From: Desulfoarculaceae bacterium
GTDB taxonomy: Bacteria; Desulfobacterota; Desulfobulbia; Desulfobulbales; Desulfocapsaceae
DNA length: 64,000 nt
Reading direction: 5' to 3'
Assembly: GCA_019429465.1 (NCBI GenBank)
Contig: JAHYIV010000015.1
Location: 1 to 64,000 of the forward strand
In this document: positions 47,169 to 54,632 of the stretch, one piece after another
Position numbering within the stretch: the first letter of the stretch is position 1
Layout of the letters: the number at the start of each line of letters is the position of its first letter
The notes under the pieces: generated by a model
What the model was told of the DNA's origin: nothing
The model's input: only the letters and a program-made list of their open reading frames with translations
The model's database searches: none
Translations under genes and position numbers: made by a program

Positions 47169-48221
47169 ATGATAAAGCTGACAAGTACAGTTAAAGCTGC
47201 TGGTTGAGCGGCTAAGCTGGGCCCAGGGGACCTGGGTCGGATACTTTGCGGGATAACCCTGCCCAGGGATCCGAATCTGATTGTGGGCGCTGAAACCGGC
47301 GATGATGCCGGGGTCTACCGTCTCAATGACGAGACAGCCCTGATCCAGACTTTGGATTTCTTCACCCCCATTGTTGACGATCCCTTCAGTTTTGGCCAGA
47401 TCGCCGCGGCCAATGCCCTGAGTGATGTCTATGCCATGGGCGGCAGGCCGCTCCTGGCCATGAATATCCTGGCCTGTCCGGTGAAGACCATGGATATCTC
47501 GGTCTTCCGGGAGGTGATCCGCGGTGGCCTGGACAAGGTGCAGGAGGCGGGCGCTCTGCTGGTGGGAGGGCATTCTATTGAAGATGCAGAGCTGAAATAT
47601 GGCCTCTCGATCACGGGTGTGGTGCGTCCCGATCAGGTCCTGCTCAATGCCGGGGCCCGCCCCGGCGACCGGCTGATCCTGACCAAACCCCTGGGTCTTG
47701 GGATCCTGTCGACCGCCATCAAGGGGAATCTGGCGGGCCCGGAGGTGGAGCCCCGTATTGTCGAGGTGATGGTGACCCTGAACCGGCTGGCTTCCGTGAT
47801 CATGCAGGCGGTCCGGGGCCGTGGCGGAGAGGTGCATGCCTGCACCGATATTACCGGTTTCGGGTTGCTGGGGCATCTCTCCGAGATGCTGCTGGCCTCG
47901 GGTGTGGCCGCCAGGATCGTCGGCGAACAGGTGCCGGTGCTGGCCGGGGTCAGGGACTTTGTTGATATGGGGATCATCCCGGAAGGCGCGCATGTCAACA
48001 GGAAGCATTATGGTCCGGCGCTTAAGGGCAGGCGGCCTGAACAGGATGCACTCGAGCTGATCCTGGCAGATCCGCAGACCTCCGGCGGCCTGCTGATTGC
48101 CGCCAGCCCAGATACTGCTGCCGCTATCCTTCAGGAGATGCGGGTGCAGGGATATCCCCTGGCCTGCGCCGAGATCGGTGAGATTGTCGCCGGAGCTCCC
48201 GGCCGGATCGAGCTCATTTGA
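47169..48221 (+). CDS. selD: Selenophosphate synthase, itself a selenoprotein (UGA at codon 13)
   Basis: Makes selenophosphate, the selenium donor for selenocysteine. From ATG 47169 (GGGAGGTGATGG upstream) the frame reads K-L-T-S-T-V-K-A-A-G-U-A-A-K-L-G-P-G-D-L, where TGA (47205-47207) stands at the catalytic Cys/Sec position of SelD. It then continues into VGAETGDDAGVY, TLDFFTPIVDDPFSFGQIAAANALSDVYAMGG, GGHSIEDAELKYGLSITG and DPQTSGGLLIA. 350 residues. A GGCCCAG/CTGGGTC hairpin starting about 10 bases after the TGA can serve as SECIS. Calling the ATG-less frame from 47283 would lose the active site. Confidence 0.95.
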
Positions 48222-48247
48222 GCTGGATTAAAGTTGCCCCTGACAGC

Positions 48248-49114
48248 TCATCTCTTTCTTAATTGCTGAAAATTTTTTGCCAATTTAACAGGAATGGCGA
48301 GACATGCCTTGCCTATTCGCCTCAGAGGGCTTGTGATCAGGTGCTTTTGATAGATTCGACCCCAGCTTTTTGACGAGATTTTTGCTTTATCGTCAGGGAC
48401 AGAAGCGAGAACTCTATCGTAAACGATTTTTCGGGAGAGTTCTGATTCTGGCATTGATTTTTTTCGCAGAAATTCGTCAATTATAGGAGTCACTTGTGGG
48501 TGAAAAGTAAAAGGTTCCATGATCAAGGCGATGAGCTTGAATTGAAGTGCGGGATATTTTTTTTCAATGGCGTCTCGAAATCGTATGGATTCGGACTCAA
48601 GTCTGGATAATTTTGCAACTATTGAATAATCATTCCTCTCAGCGTAAACACTGTTTATCGGCTCGTCATACTGTCGATAGTAAAGAAAGATGGTTTGACG
48701 GTCTGTGTCTTGCAACATCTTTTTGAATCGTTCACTTTTCCTCTTGAACGATTGCAGGGTGTCGGTGGTGTGTTTGTAGTGAAAGAAAGAAATATTAGGA
48801 AAAGATTTGCTCACTAATATGTTTTGGATTGTTCCTGGGAGATTGCTACATAATGAAATAGGTTTCAGTTCAATATAGGTATTCCATTTGGGGTGAGGGT
48901 AAAAGAGTAAGTCGTCAACTTCCTGGAAATTCTGAAAATTATTCAGAATGATCCGGGTGCATGCCTCAAGTCCGTCATCCAAATTCCAGAGATAATCAAA
49001 AAAGAGGGCAGGCTGTTCCGGAAAGTATTTTCTGATGAGTTCTGTTTTGACAGTGCAGCCGCCACCAAGTGAAATGACATTGAGATGGTTGATAAACGGA
49101 TGGCGGATTTTCAT
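48248..49114 (-). CDS. DUF1796-family putative papain-like cysteine peptidase
   Basis: 288 residues starting with NVISLGGGCTVKTELIRKYFPEQPALFFDYLWNLDDG. This fits the S-L-G-x-x-C ... P-F-D-W start of the DUF1796 family. Later segments (ISFFHYKHT, FLYYRQYDEPINSVYAERNDYSIVAKL) carry the expected His and Asn/Asp region. The gene is clearly AT-richer than selD and the peptidase beside it, so recent acquisition is likely. Such genes often sit in surface-polysaccharide loci, but none is here. Confidence 0.78.
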   Translation of the reverse strand: MKIRHPFINHLNVISLGGGCTVKTELIRKYFPEQPALFFDYLWNLDDGLEACTRIILNNFQNFQEVDDLLFYPHPKWNTYIELKPISLCSNLPGTIQNILVSKSFPNISFFHYKHTTDTLQSFKRKSERFKKMLQDTDRQTIFLYYRQYDEPINSVYAERNDYSIVAKLSRLESESIRFRDAIEKKYPALQFKLIALIMEPFTFHPQVTPIIDEFLRKKSMPESELSRKIVYDRVLASVPDDKAKISSKSWGRIYQKHLITSPLRRIGKACLAIPVKLAKNFQQLRKR

Positions 49115-49146
49115 TTTTTCAGAAGGTGAGAGCGACAGGTGGCAGT

Positions 49147-50310
49147 TCAGACTGCCACGATGGCGAAGAGCAACTCGGTCAGGCGGATCAGGTCTTTCAA
49201 GTCAAGACATTCGTCGGTGGTATGGACCTTGTCCATGCCGGTGGCGATGATGGCGGTGGGCAGACCGAAGCTGTTGAAGATATTGGCGTCGCTGCCGCCC
49301 CCGGCAATATGAAACTCTAAGTTACGGCCCAGGATCCTGCCGGCCTCGCTGACTCGTGCCAGCACTGGATCACCCGGCTCAAGGCGCATGGCCGGGTAGT
49401 CCAGCTGGACCGTGATCGTAACCGATGGCGCCGGGGCCGACGTCTCACCTTCGTCTTGCTGACATGGCGGGAGCGGTGAGCATTCAACCACCTGCTGAAA
49501 GGTCCGCTTGATCTCTTCGGTGTGAGCTGCCAGCTTCTGCAGGGAATGGCTTCTGACCTCACCTTCAACGGTGATGTGGTCCGGGATAATGTTGGTCGCC
49601 ACCCCCCCATGAATGAGTCCGAGGTTGGCGGTTGATTCCTCATCAAGACGTCCGAGGTGGAGCCTGGCAATGGCCTTTGCGGTCAGGCACAGGGCGCTGA
49701 TTCCCTGTTCCGGATGGAGTCCGGCATGGGCGGCAATGCCGTGGACCTCAATCTTCAGCTTGTTGGAGGCAGGCGCCCCGGTGATGATCCGGTCGATGCC
49801 GGTCGAGTCGAGTGCGTATCCATACCGGGAGGTCATCCCGGCACAATCCAGGGCCTTGGCCCCGAGCAGACCTATCTCTTCGCAGGTGGTGAAGAGGAGT
49901 TCCAGCGGGCCATGGTCGATCCTGTTTTCCCGGAGCATGCGGATAAGCTCAATGAGGGCGGCAATCCCTGATTTGTCGTCACTGCCGAGCACGGTATCAC
50001 CGCGGCTGGTGAAGATGTCGCCGTTTTGCACCACCTCTACCCCGCAGCCAGGTTCCACCGTGTCCATGTGACAGGCAAAAAAAATCGTTTCCGGAGCCGG
50101 TCTGTTCCCAGGAATGGAGATGATGAGATTGCCGCAGTCAGAGCCGGTCTGTCTCGCAGATCGATCCTCGACGATGGTCGCGGCCCCCAGTTCCTCAAAG
50201 GTTCTTCTCAGGTAGTCAGATACCCCTTTTTCCCTGCGGGATGGACTGTCTATTTCGCAGAGTTGGACAAAGGTGCGTGCCAGTCGTTCCTGGTTGATAG
50301 GGATGTTCAT
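49147..50310 (-). CDS. M20-family metallopeptidase (PepT-like)
   Basis: 387 residues. Zinc-ligand motifs are ACHMDTVEPG, GSDDKSGIAAL and TCEEIGLLGAKAL, with a dimerisation domain around HGIAAHAGLHPEQGISALCL and a C-terminal GGGSDANIFNSFGLPTAIIATG. It is most similar in layout to tripeptidase T and related M20 peptidases, and acts in the cytoplasm. It starts 18 bp after ispDF on the same strand, probably in one transcript. Confidence 0.9.
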   Translation of the reverse strand: MNIPINQERLARTFVQLCEIDSPSRREKGVSDYLRRTFEELGAATIVEDRSARQTGSDCGNLIISIPGNRPAPETIFFACHMDTVEPGCGVEVVQNGDIFTSRGDTVLGSDDKSGIAALIELIRMLRENRIDHGPLELLFTTCEEIGLLGAKALDCAGMTSRYGYALDSTGIDRIITGAPASNKLKIEVHGIAAHAGLHPEQGISALCLTAKAIARLHLGRLDEESTANLGLIHGGVATNIIPDHITVEGEVRSHSLQKLAAHTEEIKRTFQQVVECSPLPPCQQDEGETSAPAPSVTITVQLDYPAMRLEPGDPVLARVSEAGRILGRNLEFHIAGGGSDANIFNSFGLPTAIIATGMDKVHTTDECLDLKDLIRLTELLFAIVAV

Positions 50311-50327
50311 TGCTCTTCTTTCCTTTT

Positions 50328-51563
50328 TTATTTCCTTGTCAGCAGAACCACGGCATGGCAGCTGATTCCTTCTTTCCGGCCGGTAAAGCCCATCTTTTCG
50401 GTGGTGGTGGCCTTCAGGTTGATCTGTTCAGCCTTGACCTGGCAGGCCCTGGCCAAGATCTGGCGCATGGTGTCAATATGGGGTGCCAGCTTCGGGGCCT
50501 GGCAGATGATGGTGATGTCACCATTGGCGACTGCAAAACCTTTGCCGGCGGCCAGTTCCATGACCTCTTCCAGCAGGATGATGGAGGAGATATCCTTGAA
50601 GCGCTGTTCCGAGTCCGGGAAATGGCGACCGATATCACCCATCCCGAGGGCGCCGAGCACGGCGTCGCAGAGGGCGTGGGTGACGACATCGGCATCAGAG
50701 TGGCCTGCCAGCCCCAGCTCGTGCGGGATGGTGACTCCGGCCAGGACAAGGTTTCTGCCGGCAACAAGACAATGGGCATCATAGCCGTGGCCGATACGCA
50801 TGGTGGGGGTAGAGTCTGTCTGCATAATTTTTTCCGCCAGGATCAGGTCGTCGGGTCGGGTGATTTTGATGTTGGTCTCGGAGCCTTCAATCAGGGTGAC
50901 TGCAATCCCTGCCTGTTCCAGCAGGGCAGCCTCATCGGTTACCTCCCTGTTATCAAGTGCGGCATAGGCCTGTCTGAGCAGTGAGATCCGGGCGGCCTGC
51001 GGGGTCTGGGCCTGCCACAGATCCTGTCGGTCAATGGTTGCCGCTATGGTATGATCCGGATTGGCCCTTTTGAGGGTGTCTTTGACCGGTATGGCGGCAA
51101 TGGCTGCACCATGCTGCCATGCGGCCTCAAGGCATTGCCGGATAAGGTCCGGCGTCACCAAGGGACGGGCGCCATCATGGACCAGAACGATCTCGGAGGC
51201 ATCCGTCAGGCACGCCATGCCGGCCAGCACAGAATCCTGTCGTCTCCGGCCTCCGGCAGTGACAGTGATGGTGTGGTCGGTCAGTTGATGGTCGGTGAGG
51301 AGCTGACGGGTGCTGGCGATGAAGTCCTGCGGGACAACAACGATTATGCGGTTGATCGCGACGGAAGCGGCGCCGGCCATGGACGGTCCAGTGGCGCGCT
51401 CTCCAGGGATGGATGAGGAGCGGTCGGCGGAAGCGGCGACAAAGGCCCGAATGGTATGGATCAGAATGGGGATGCCGGCAAGGAGATGGTACTGTTTCGG
51501 GTGGCTCAGGCCCATCCTGGTTCCGCTTCCGGCGGCAGGGATAATGACGGCGGCATATGGCAT
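50328..51563 (-). CDS. ispDF: Bifunctional IspD/IspF isoprenoid enzyme
   Basis: Two steps of the methylerythritol phosphate pathway fused in 411 residues. IspD (about 1-250): IPAAGSGTRMGLSHPKQY, LVHDGARPLV, DEAALLEQAG, ETNIKITRPDDL. IspF (about 255-411): RIGHGYDAHCLVAGRNLVLAGV, GLAGHSDADVVTHALCDA, GDIGRHFPDS. Between AFVAASA and INRIIVVVP the protein carries a 22-residue in-frame palindromic insert (D-R-S-S-S-I-P-G-E-R-A-T-G-P-S). The fusion is common in this group of bacteria. Confidence 0.95.
   Translation of the reverse strand: MPYAAVIIPAAGSGTRMGLSHPKQYHLLAGIPILIHTIRAFVAASADRSSSIPGERATGPSMAGAASVAINRIIVVVPQDFIASTRQLLTDHQLTDHTITVTAGGRRRQDSVLAGMACLTDASEIVLVHDGARPLVTPDLIRQCLEAAWQHGAAIAAIPVKDTLKRANPDHTIAATIDRQDLWQAQTPQAARISLLRQAYAALDNREVTDEAALLEQAGIAVTLIEGSETNIKITRPDDLILAEKIMQTDSTPTMRIGHGYDAHCLVAGRNLVLAGVTIPHELGLAGHSDADVVTHALCDAVLGALGMGDIGRHFPDSEQRFKDISSIILLEEVMELAAGKGFAVANGDITIICQAPKLAPHIDTMRQILARACQVKAEQINLKATTTEKMGFTGRKEGISCHAVVLLTRK
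51363..51438 (-). repeat. In-frame palindromic coding insert in ispDF
   Basis: GGAAGCGGCG at 51363-51372 recurs at 51429-51438, a 66-bp insertion bounded by a direct repeat. The core between them encodes R-S-S-S-I-P-G in the same frame as the purF and nfo copies. Confidence 0.87.
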
Positions 51564-51656
51564 GGGAGAGATAAGAAGGATAGCCCGTTGTTAAAAAATG
51601 TAAAATTAAAACGTAGTGATCGGCATAAGAAGCTGGTCCGAAGCGCTTGTCTGCTG

Positions 51657-51890
51657 TCGGCGCGACGCCTCTGAAAGAAACAGCCGGAAAGGACTGCTGT
51701 TTCTTTGTCGCGGCATAAGGTGCCGTAAGGAAGTTTGAGCAAAAAAGGACTTGCTCAAACTGGTTTATGTTATCGGCGCGAGGCCTCTGAAAGAAACAGC
51801 CGGAAAGGACTGCTGTTTCTTTGTCGCGGCATAAGGTGCCGTAAGGAAGTTTGAGCAAAAAAGGACTTGCTCAAACTTCTAACGGCACCT
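51657..51890 (+). repeat. ATAAG double-hairpin repeat, type S, copy 2 (tandem pair)
   Basis: Two units at a 116-bp period. Each has an AAGAAACAGC/GCTGTTTCTT hairpin, then GCGGC-ATAAG-GTGCCGT, then an AGTTTGAGCAA/TTGCTCAAACT hairpin. Only the second unit ends in AACGGCACCT, so the first is a truncated duplicate. A more decayed trace (CGGCATAAGAAGC) lies at 51621. It abuts the 3' end of rnpB. It is not a CRISPR: there are only two units and no spacer diversity. Confidence 0.87.
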
Positions 51891-51898
51891 AAAAAAAC

Positions 51899-52252
51899 GA
51901 AGTGGGCTATAAGCCGAATTCTGTCCCCCGCAAGCGGGGCCATGATCATTTCACTGTGGATGCCGGTTGCCCGGCACCTCTTGCAACCTACCCGGAGACA
52001 ATGAGCGGGCCGCCCTTAAACGTCTCCCTATTTGGTCTTGCTCCGAATGGGGTTTGCCGTGCCCTGAATGTCACCATCCAGGCGGTGAGCTCTTACCTCG
52101 CCGTTTCACCCTTACCCAGCACCATCCTGGGCGGTTTATTTTCTGTGGCACTTTCCCCCGGTCACCCGGCGTTCGCGTTACGAACCATCCTGCCCTGCGG
52201 AGTTCGGACTTTCCTCCCCGGCACAAGGCCGGAGCGATCATGCACCCACTTC
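51899..52252 (-). ncRNA. rnpB: RNase P RNA, bacterial class A
   Basis: Catalytic RNA for tRNA 5' maturation. Reading leftward, P1 GAAGTGGG at 52252 pairs with CCCACTTC at 51899. Conserved core blocks are GAGGAAAGTCCGAACTCC, GGGTGACCGGGGGAAAGTGCCACAGAAA, TAAGGGTGAAACGGCGAGGTAAGAG and the 3' ACAGAATTCGGCTTATAG. A T-run (TTTTTTT) follows the 3' end, directly before a structured repeat. Confidence 0.97.
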
Positions 52253-52342
52253 AACCGTATGATAACGCAGGAACGAAAAAGTTCAAAGGAGAAAGTCAAT
52301 GAGAATCTGATTGTCTCGGCAGGAGGGTTGCCAACGGCCGAA

Positions 52343-52420
52343 CCCAGATGAACGGGATAAGTGCCTTTCGCAGATTATTTTCCGGCAAAAAAAAACAAGA
52401 AAATAATCTGTAAGGCACTA
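52343..52420 (+). repeat. ATAAG double-hairpin repeat, type R, copy 4
   Basis: The same unit as at 20513, with CCCAGATGAACGGG as its first hairpin and TTTTCCGGC in one arm. It lies between the zinc-ribbon gene and rnpB, 30 bp beyond the zinc-ribbon stop codon. Confidence 0.86.
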
Positions 52421-52449
52421 ACAGGTGGCAGGTTCTCTCATTGGTTTTT

Positions 52450-53169
52450 TTATTCCTGATCGTCTGGTGGCAGATGGTAGATGAGGCGTTGACAGACTGG
52501 ACATTCAAGGTGCCGATCCCCGCGCAGCAGCACGTTGAACTGCTGGGGAGGGATACTCATGAAACAGCCCTGGCAGACGCCTTCGAGCACGTTGCTTACG
52601 GCTAGACCATGGCGGCGCTGCCGCAGGATCGTGTATTTACCGAGGAGCTTTGCATCCACTTTATGGGCATGCTTTTGCCGTTTGCTGCTCTGCCCTTGTT
52701 TGCTTTTGCTGATGGCGTCAATGTTTTTTTTCGTCTTGGTTGTGGCTTCCGCCAGGTTGTTTGTTTCTTCCTGCAAGAGCTCCTGTTGTCTGGTGACCTG
52801 CTCTGTCAGAGACTCCACCTCTTCCATGATGGCGACAATTTTTTCCTCTTTGTCCTTTATGTTCTGTTTGCCGTCTTCGATTTCCTTGAGCAGGGCGGTC
52901 TGTTCCCGGCCGGTTTGAACCTGCATCATTTTTGATTGACGGGATTTTACATGGGCCAGCTCTTCCCCCAGCTCCAGATCCAGAGTGCGTCGTTCCTTTT
53001 CCAGGGTGCTGATCTGCTCGTGGAGGTCGTCAATGTCATGCTCTCTTTGAGCAAGCATGGCGCTTTGCTGGTCGAGAGCGTCCTGCTCCTGTTGTATTTC
53101 GTTGTCAATGGTGTCGAGTTGCAGGTCGATTTTTTGCAGTGCAATGAGTTGAGAAATGACGTCGTTCAA
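52450..53169 (-). CDS. Coiled-coil protein with C4 zinc ribbon (zf-RING_7 type)
   Basis: 239 residues: a long N-terminal antiparallel coiled coil (about 1-165) followed by a zinc ribbon, CQGCFMSIPPQQFNVLLRGDRHLECPVCQRLIY. Homologues are widespread and commonly sit next to the Nif3-like gene, as here (32 bp). Function is not established; nucleic-acid or metallochaperone roles have been proposed. The start at 53169 matches NDVISQLIALQKIDLQLD. Confidence 0.9.
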   Translation of the reverse strand: MNDVISQLIALQKIDLQLDTIDNEIQQEQDALDQQSAMLAQREHDIDDLHEQISTLEKERRTLDLELGEELAHVKSRQSKMMQVQTGREQTALLKEIEDGKQNIKDKEEKIVAIMEEVESLTEQVTRQQELLQEETNNLAEATTKTKKNIDAISKSKQGQSSKRQKHAHKVDAKLLGKYTILRQRRHGLAVSNVLEGVCQGCFMSIPPQQFNVLLRGDRHLECPVCQRLIYHLPPDDQE

Positions 53170-53201
53170 TGTGTTCTCCTGGTTCGTTTGGTTATATGGG
53201 A

Positions 53202-54068
53202 TTATTCTTGTGGTTGCATGTTTGGTCGTTCTTGCTGGGTTAATGGTACGGTTGTTTTGTTATAAGAGCGAAAAGGGTGTTTTTCTGTCTGGGTCAAGAA
53301 TATCGCCAATGGCCAACTCTTTGCTGCGGCCAGGGTCTGGAGTTTGCCTTGCAGGAAGGGCATGACTGGTTGTTCTGTACCATAATGGGTGCCATCGATG
53401 ATACAGAACCCACATTCCTCGGCCCAGCGGGCAGTGGAATGTTTGATTTCTGCGGAGAGATACAGGTCGGCGCCTCTGGTTCGCGCTGTCTCTGCCAGCT
53501 CTGACCCGCTTCCGCCGCAGAGGGCGACGGTCTTGACTTGTTCCGGAATCCTGCCGGTTATCTGGATGGTTGCGAGCTGCAGGGTCTGGAGGAGTTTATC
53601 CAGAAAGGCAGTCCCGGACAGAGGAGGTTCAAAGATGCCAATGCGGCCCAGGCCGGTTGCACCTGTTGCCGCAATGGCGTCGGGACGAAGCGGCCTCAGG
53701 GATGTAAGTCCCAGGGCCCAGCCCAGGGCGTCGCTGACTCCACTGGCGGCGTGGTCAAGATTGGTATGGCAACTGATGATATTGATCTTGTGAGCCAGTG
53801 CCTTTTCAAGAAAGATACCGGTAGGGGTGTTGGTGATGACTGTGGTCAGTGGATGGAAGATAAGGGGGTGGTGGGTGATAATGGTGTTTGCCCCGCGGGC
53901 AATGGCTTCATCCAGGAGCCGGATACTTGGGTCGAGGCCCAGCAGTATCGAGGTGACATCTCTGTCCGGATTGCCCGTAAGAAGTCCCACGTTATCCCAG
54001 CTCTCGGCCAGCGAAAAGGGGGCAAACTGATCAAGGCAGGCCAGTATGTGGCTAACTCGCACCTTCAT
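53202..54068 (-). CDS. Nif3-like dinuclear metal centre protein
   Basis: 288 residues of the DUF34/NIF3 family: FAPFSLAESWDNVGLLTG, TIITHHPLIFHPL, ISCHTNLDHAASGVSDALG, and the C-terminal metal His in DLYLSAEIKHSTARWAEE and IIDGTHYGTEQPVMPFL. The family is sometimes annotated as GTP cyclohydrolase 1 type 2, which is not supported. It is in an operon with the zinc-ribbon protein. Confidence 0.92.
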   Translation of the reverse strand: MKVRVSHILACLDQFAPFSLAESWDNVGLLTGNPDRDVTSILLGLDPSIRLLDEAIARGANTIITHHPLIFHPLTTVITNTPTGIFLEKALAHKINIISCHTNLDHAASGVSDALGWALGLTSLRPLRPDAIAATGATGLGRIGIFEPPLSGTAFLDKLLQTLQLATIQITGRIPEQVKTVALCGGSGSELAETARTRGADLYLSAEIKHSTARWAEECGFCIIDGTHYGTEQPVMPFLQGKLQTLAAAKSWPLAIFLTQTEKHPFRSYNKTTVPLTQQERPNMQPQE

Positions 54069-54104
54069 GCTGTCAGCCTCCAGGCGGGCCTGGGGCCAGG
54101 CAAT

Positions 54105-54140
54105 AAAAAAAGGTACATCCCGGCAGGGGTGTACCTTTTT
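54105..54140. terminator. Bidirectional hairpin terminator
   Basis: AAAAAAAGGTACATCCC and GGGGTGTACCTTTTT pair around GGCA, with A- and T-runs on the two sides. It lies upstream of the Nif3-like gene and can insulate it from tRNA transcription arriving from the right. Confidence 0.85.
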
Positions 54141-54280
54141 ATTTCATCTTGCCCGGGCCAGTAATGAGCATCCTGGCTGGCCAGATGGTGTAAGGGAAAT
54201 GCTGCCTTCCCTGTCTTGTTTATGAAAAAAAATAATGTATTCAAGGAACCTGGTGGTTGGATTCAGATTCTGCAATAATA

Positions 54281-54357
54281 TGGTGGGCGCAGTAGGACTC
54301 GAACCTACGACCGACCGGTTATGAGCCGGTGGCTCTAGCCAGCTGAGCTATGCGCCC
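54281..54357 (-). tRNA. tRNA with anticodon CAU (Met elongator or Ile2)
   Basis: On the minus strand: acceptor GGGCGCA/TGCGCCC, D-arm AGCTCAGCTGGCTAGAGC, anticodon loop CTCATAA (CAU), T-arm GTAGGTTCGAGTCCTAC, encoded CCA. The A after U-A-C position and stem do not by themselves decide between elongator Met and lysidine-modified Ile2. It is not the initiator: the anticodon stem lacks the three G-C pairs in initiator form. Confidence 0.9.
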
Positions 54358-54632
54358 TTTCTGACAACAAAACTCTCAATATAAGATATAGTCGGCTTTC
54401 TTGTCAAGGGAAAAATTTTGTGTATGAGAAGGAGGCCCGGTATTCGGGTCTGTCGCCCCGGCCTCTCTCTGCCTGTACCCGGTCGGCTGATCTTTCCGCT
54501 GTTGCCAGTGATTGTTGGTGCAGGTATAGTAGCCTTATGTGGGGGGTGTTCAAGGGTGAAAAGAAAAAAGGAGCCGGATGGTGATTGGTCTGACAGGGTC
54601 ACGATTTTCCAGCGCTCGCAGCCAGGTGTATT

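Noticed and set aside
51657-51890. Tandem repeat as a CRISPR array
   Set aside because: Only two units at a 116-bp period with internal hairpins, no spacers and no cas genes nearby.
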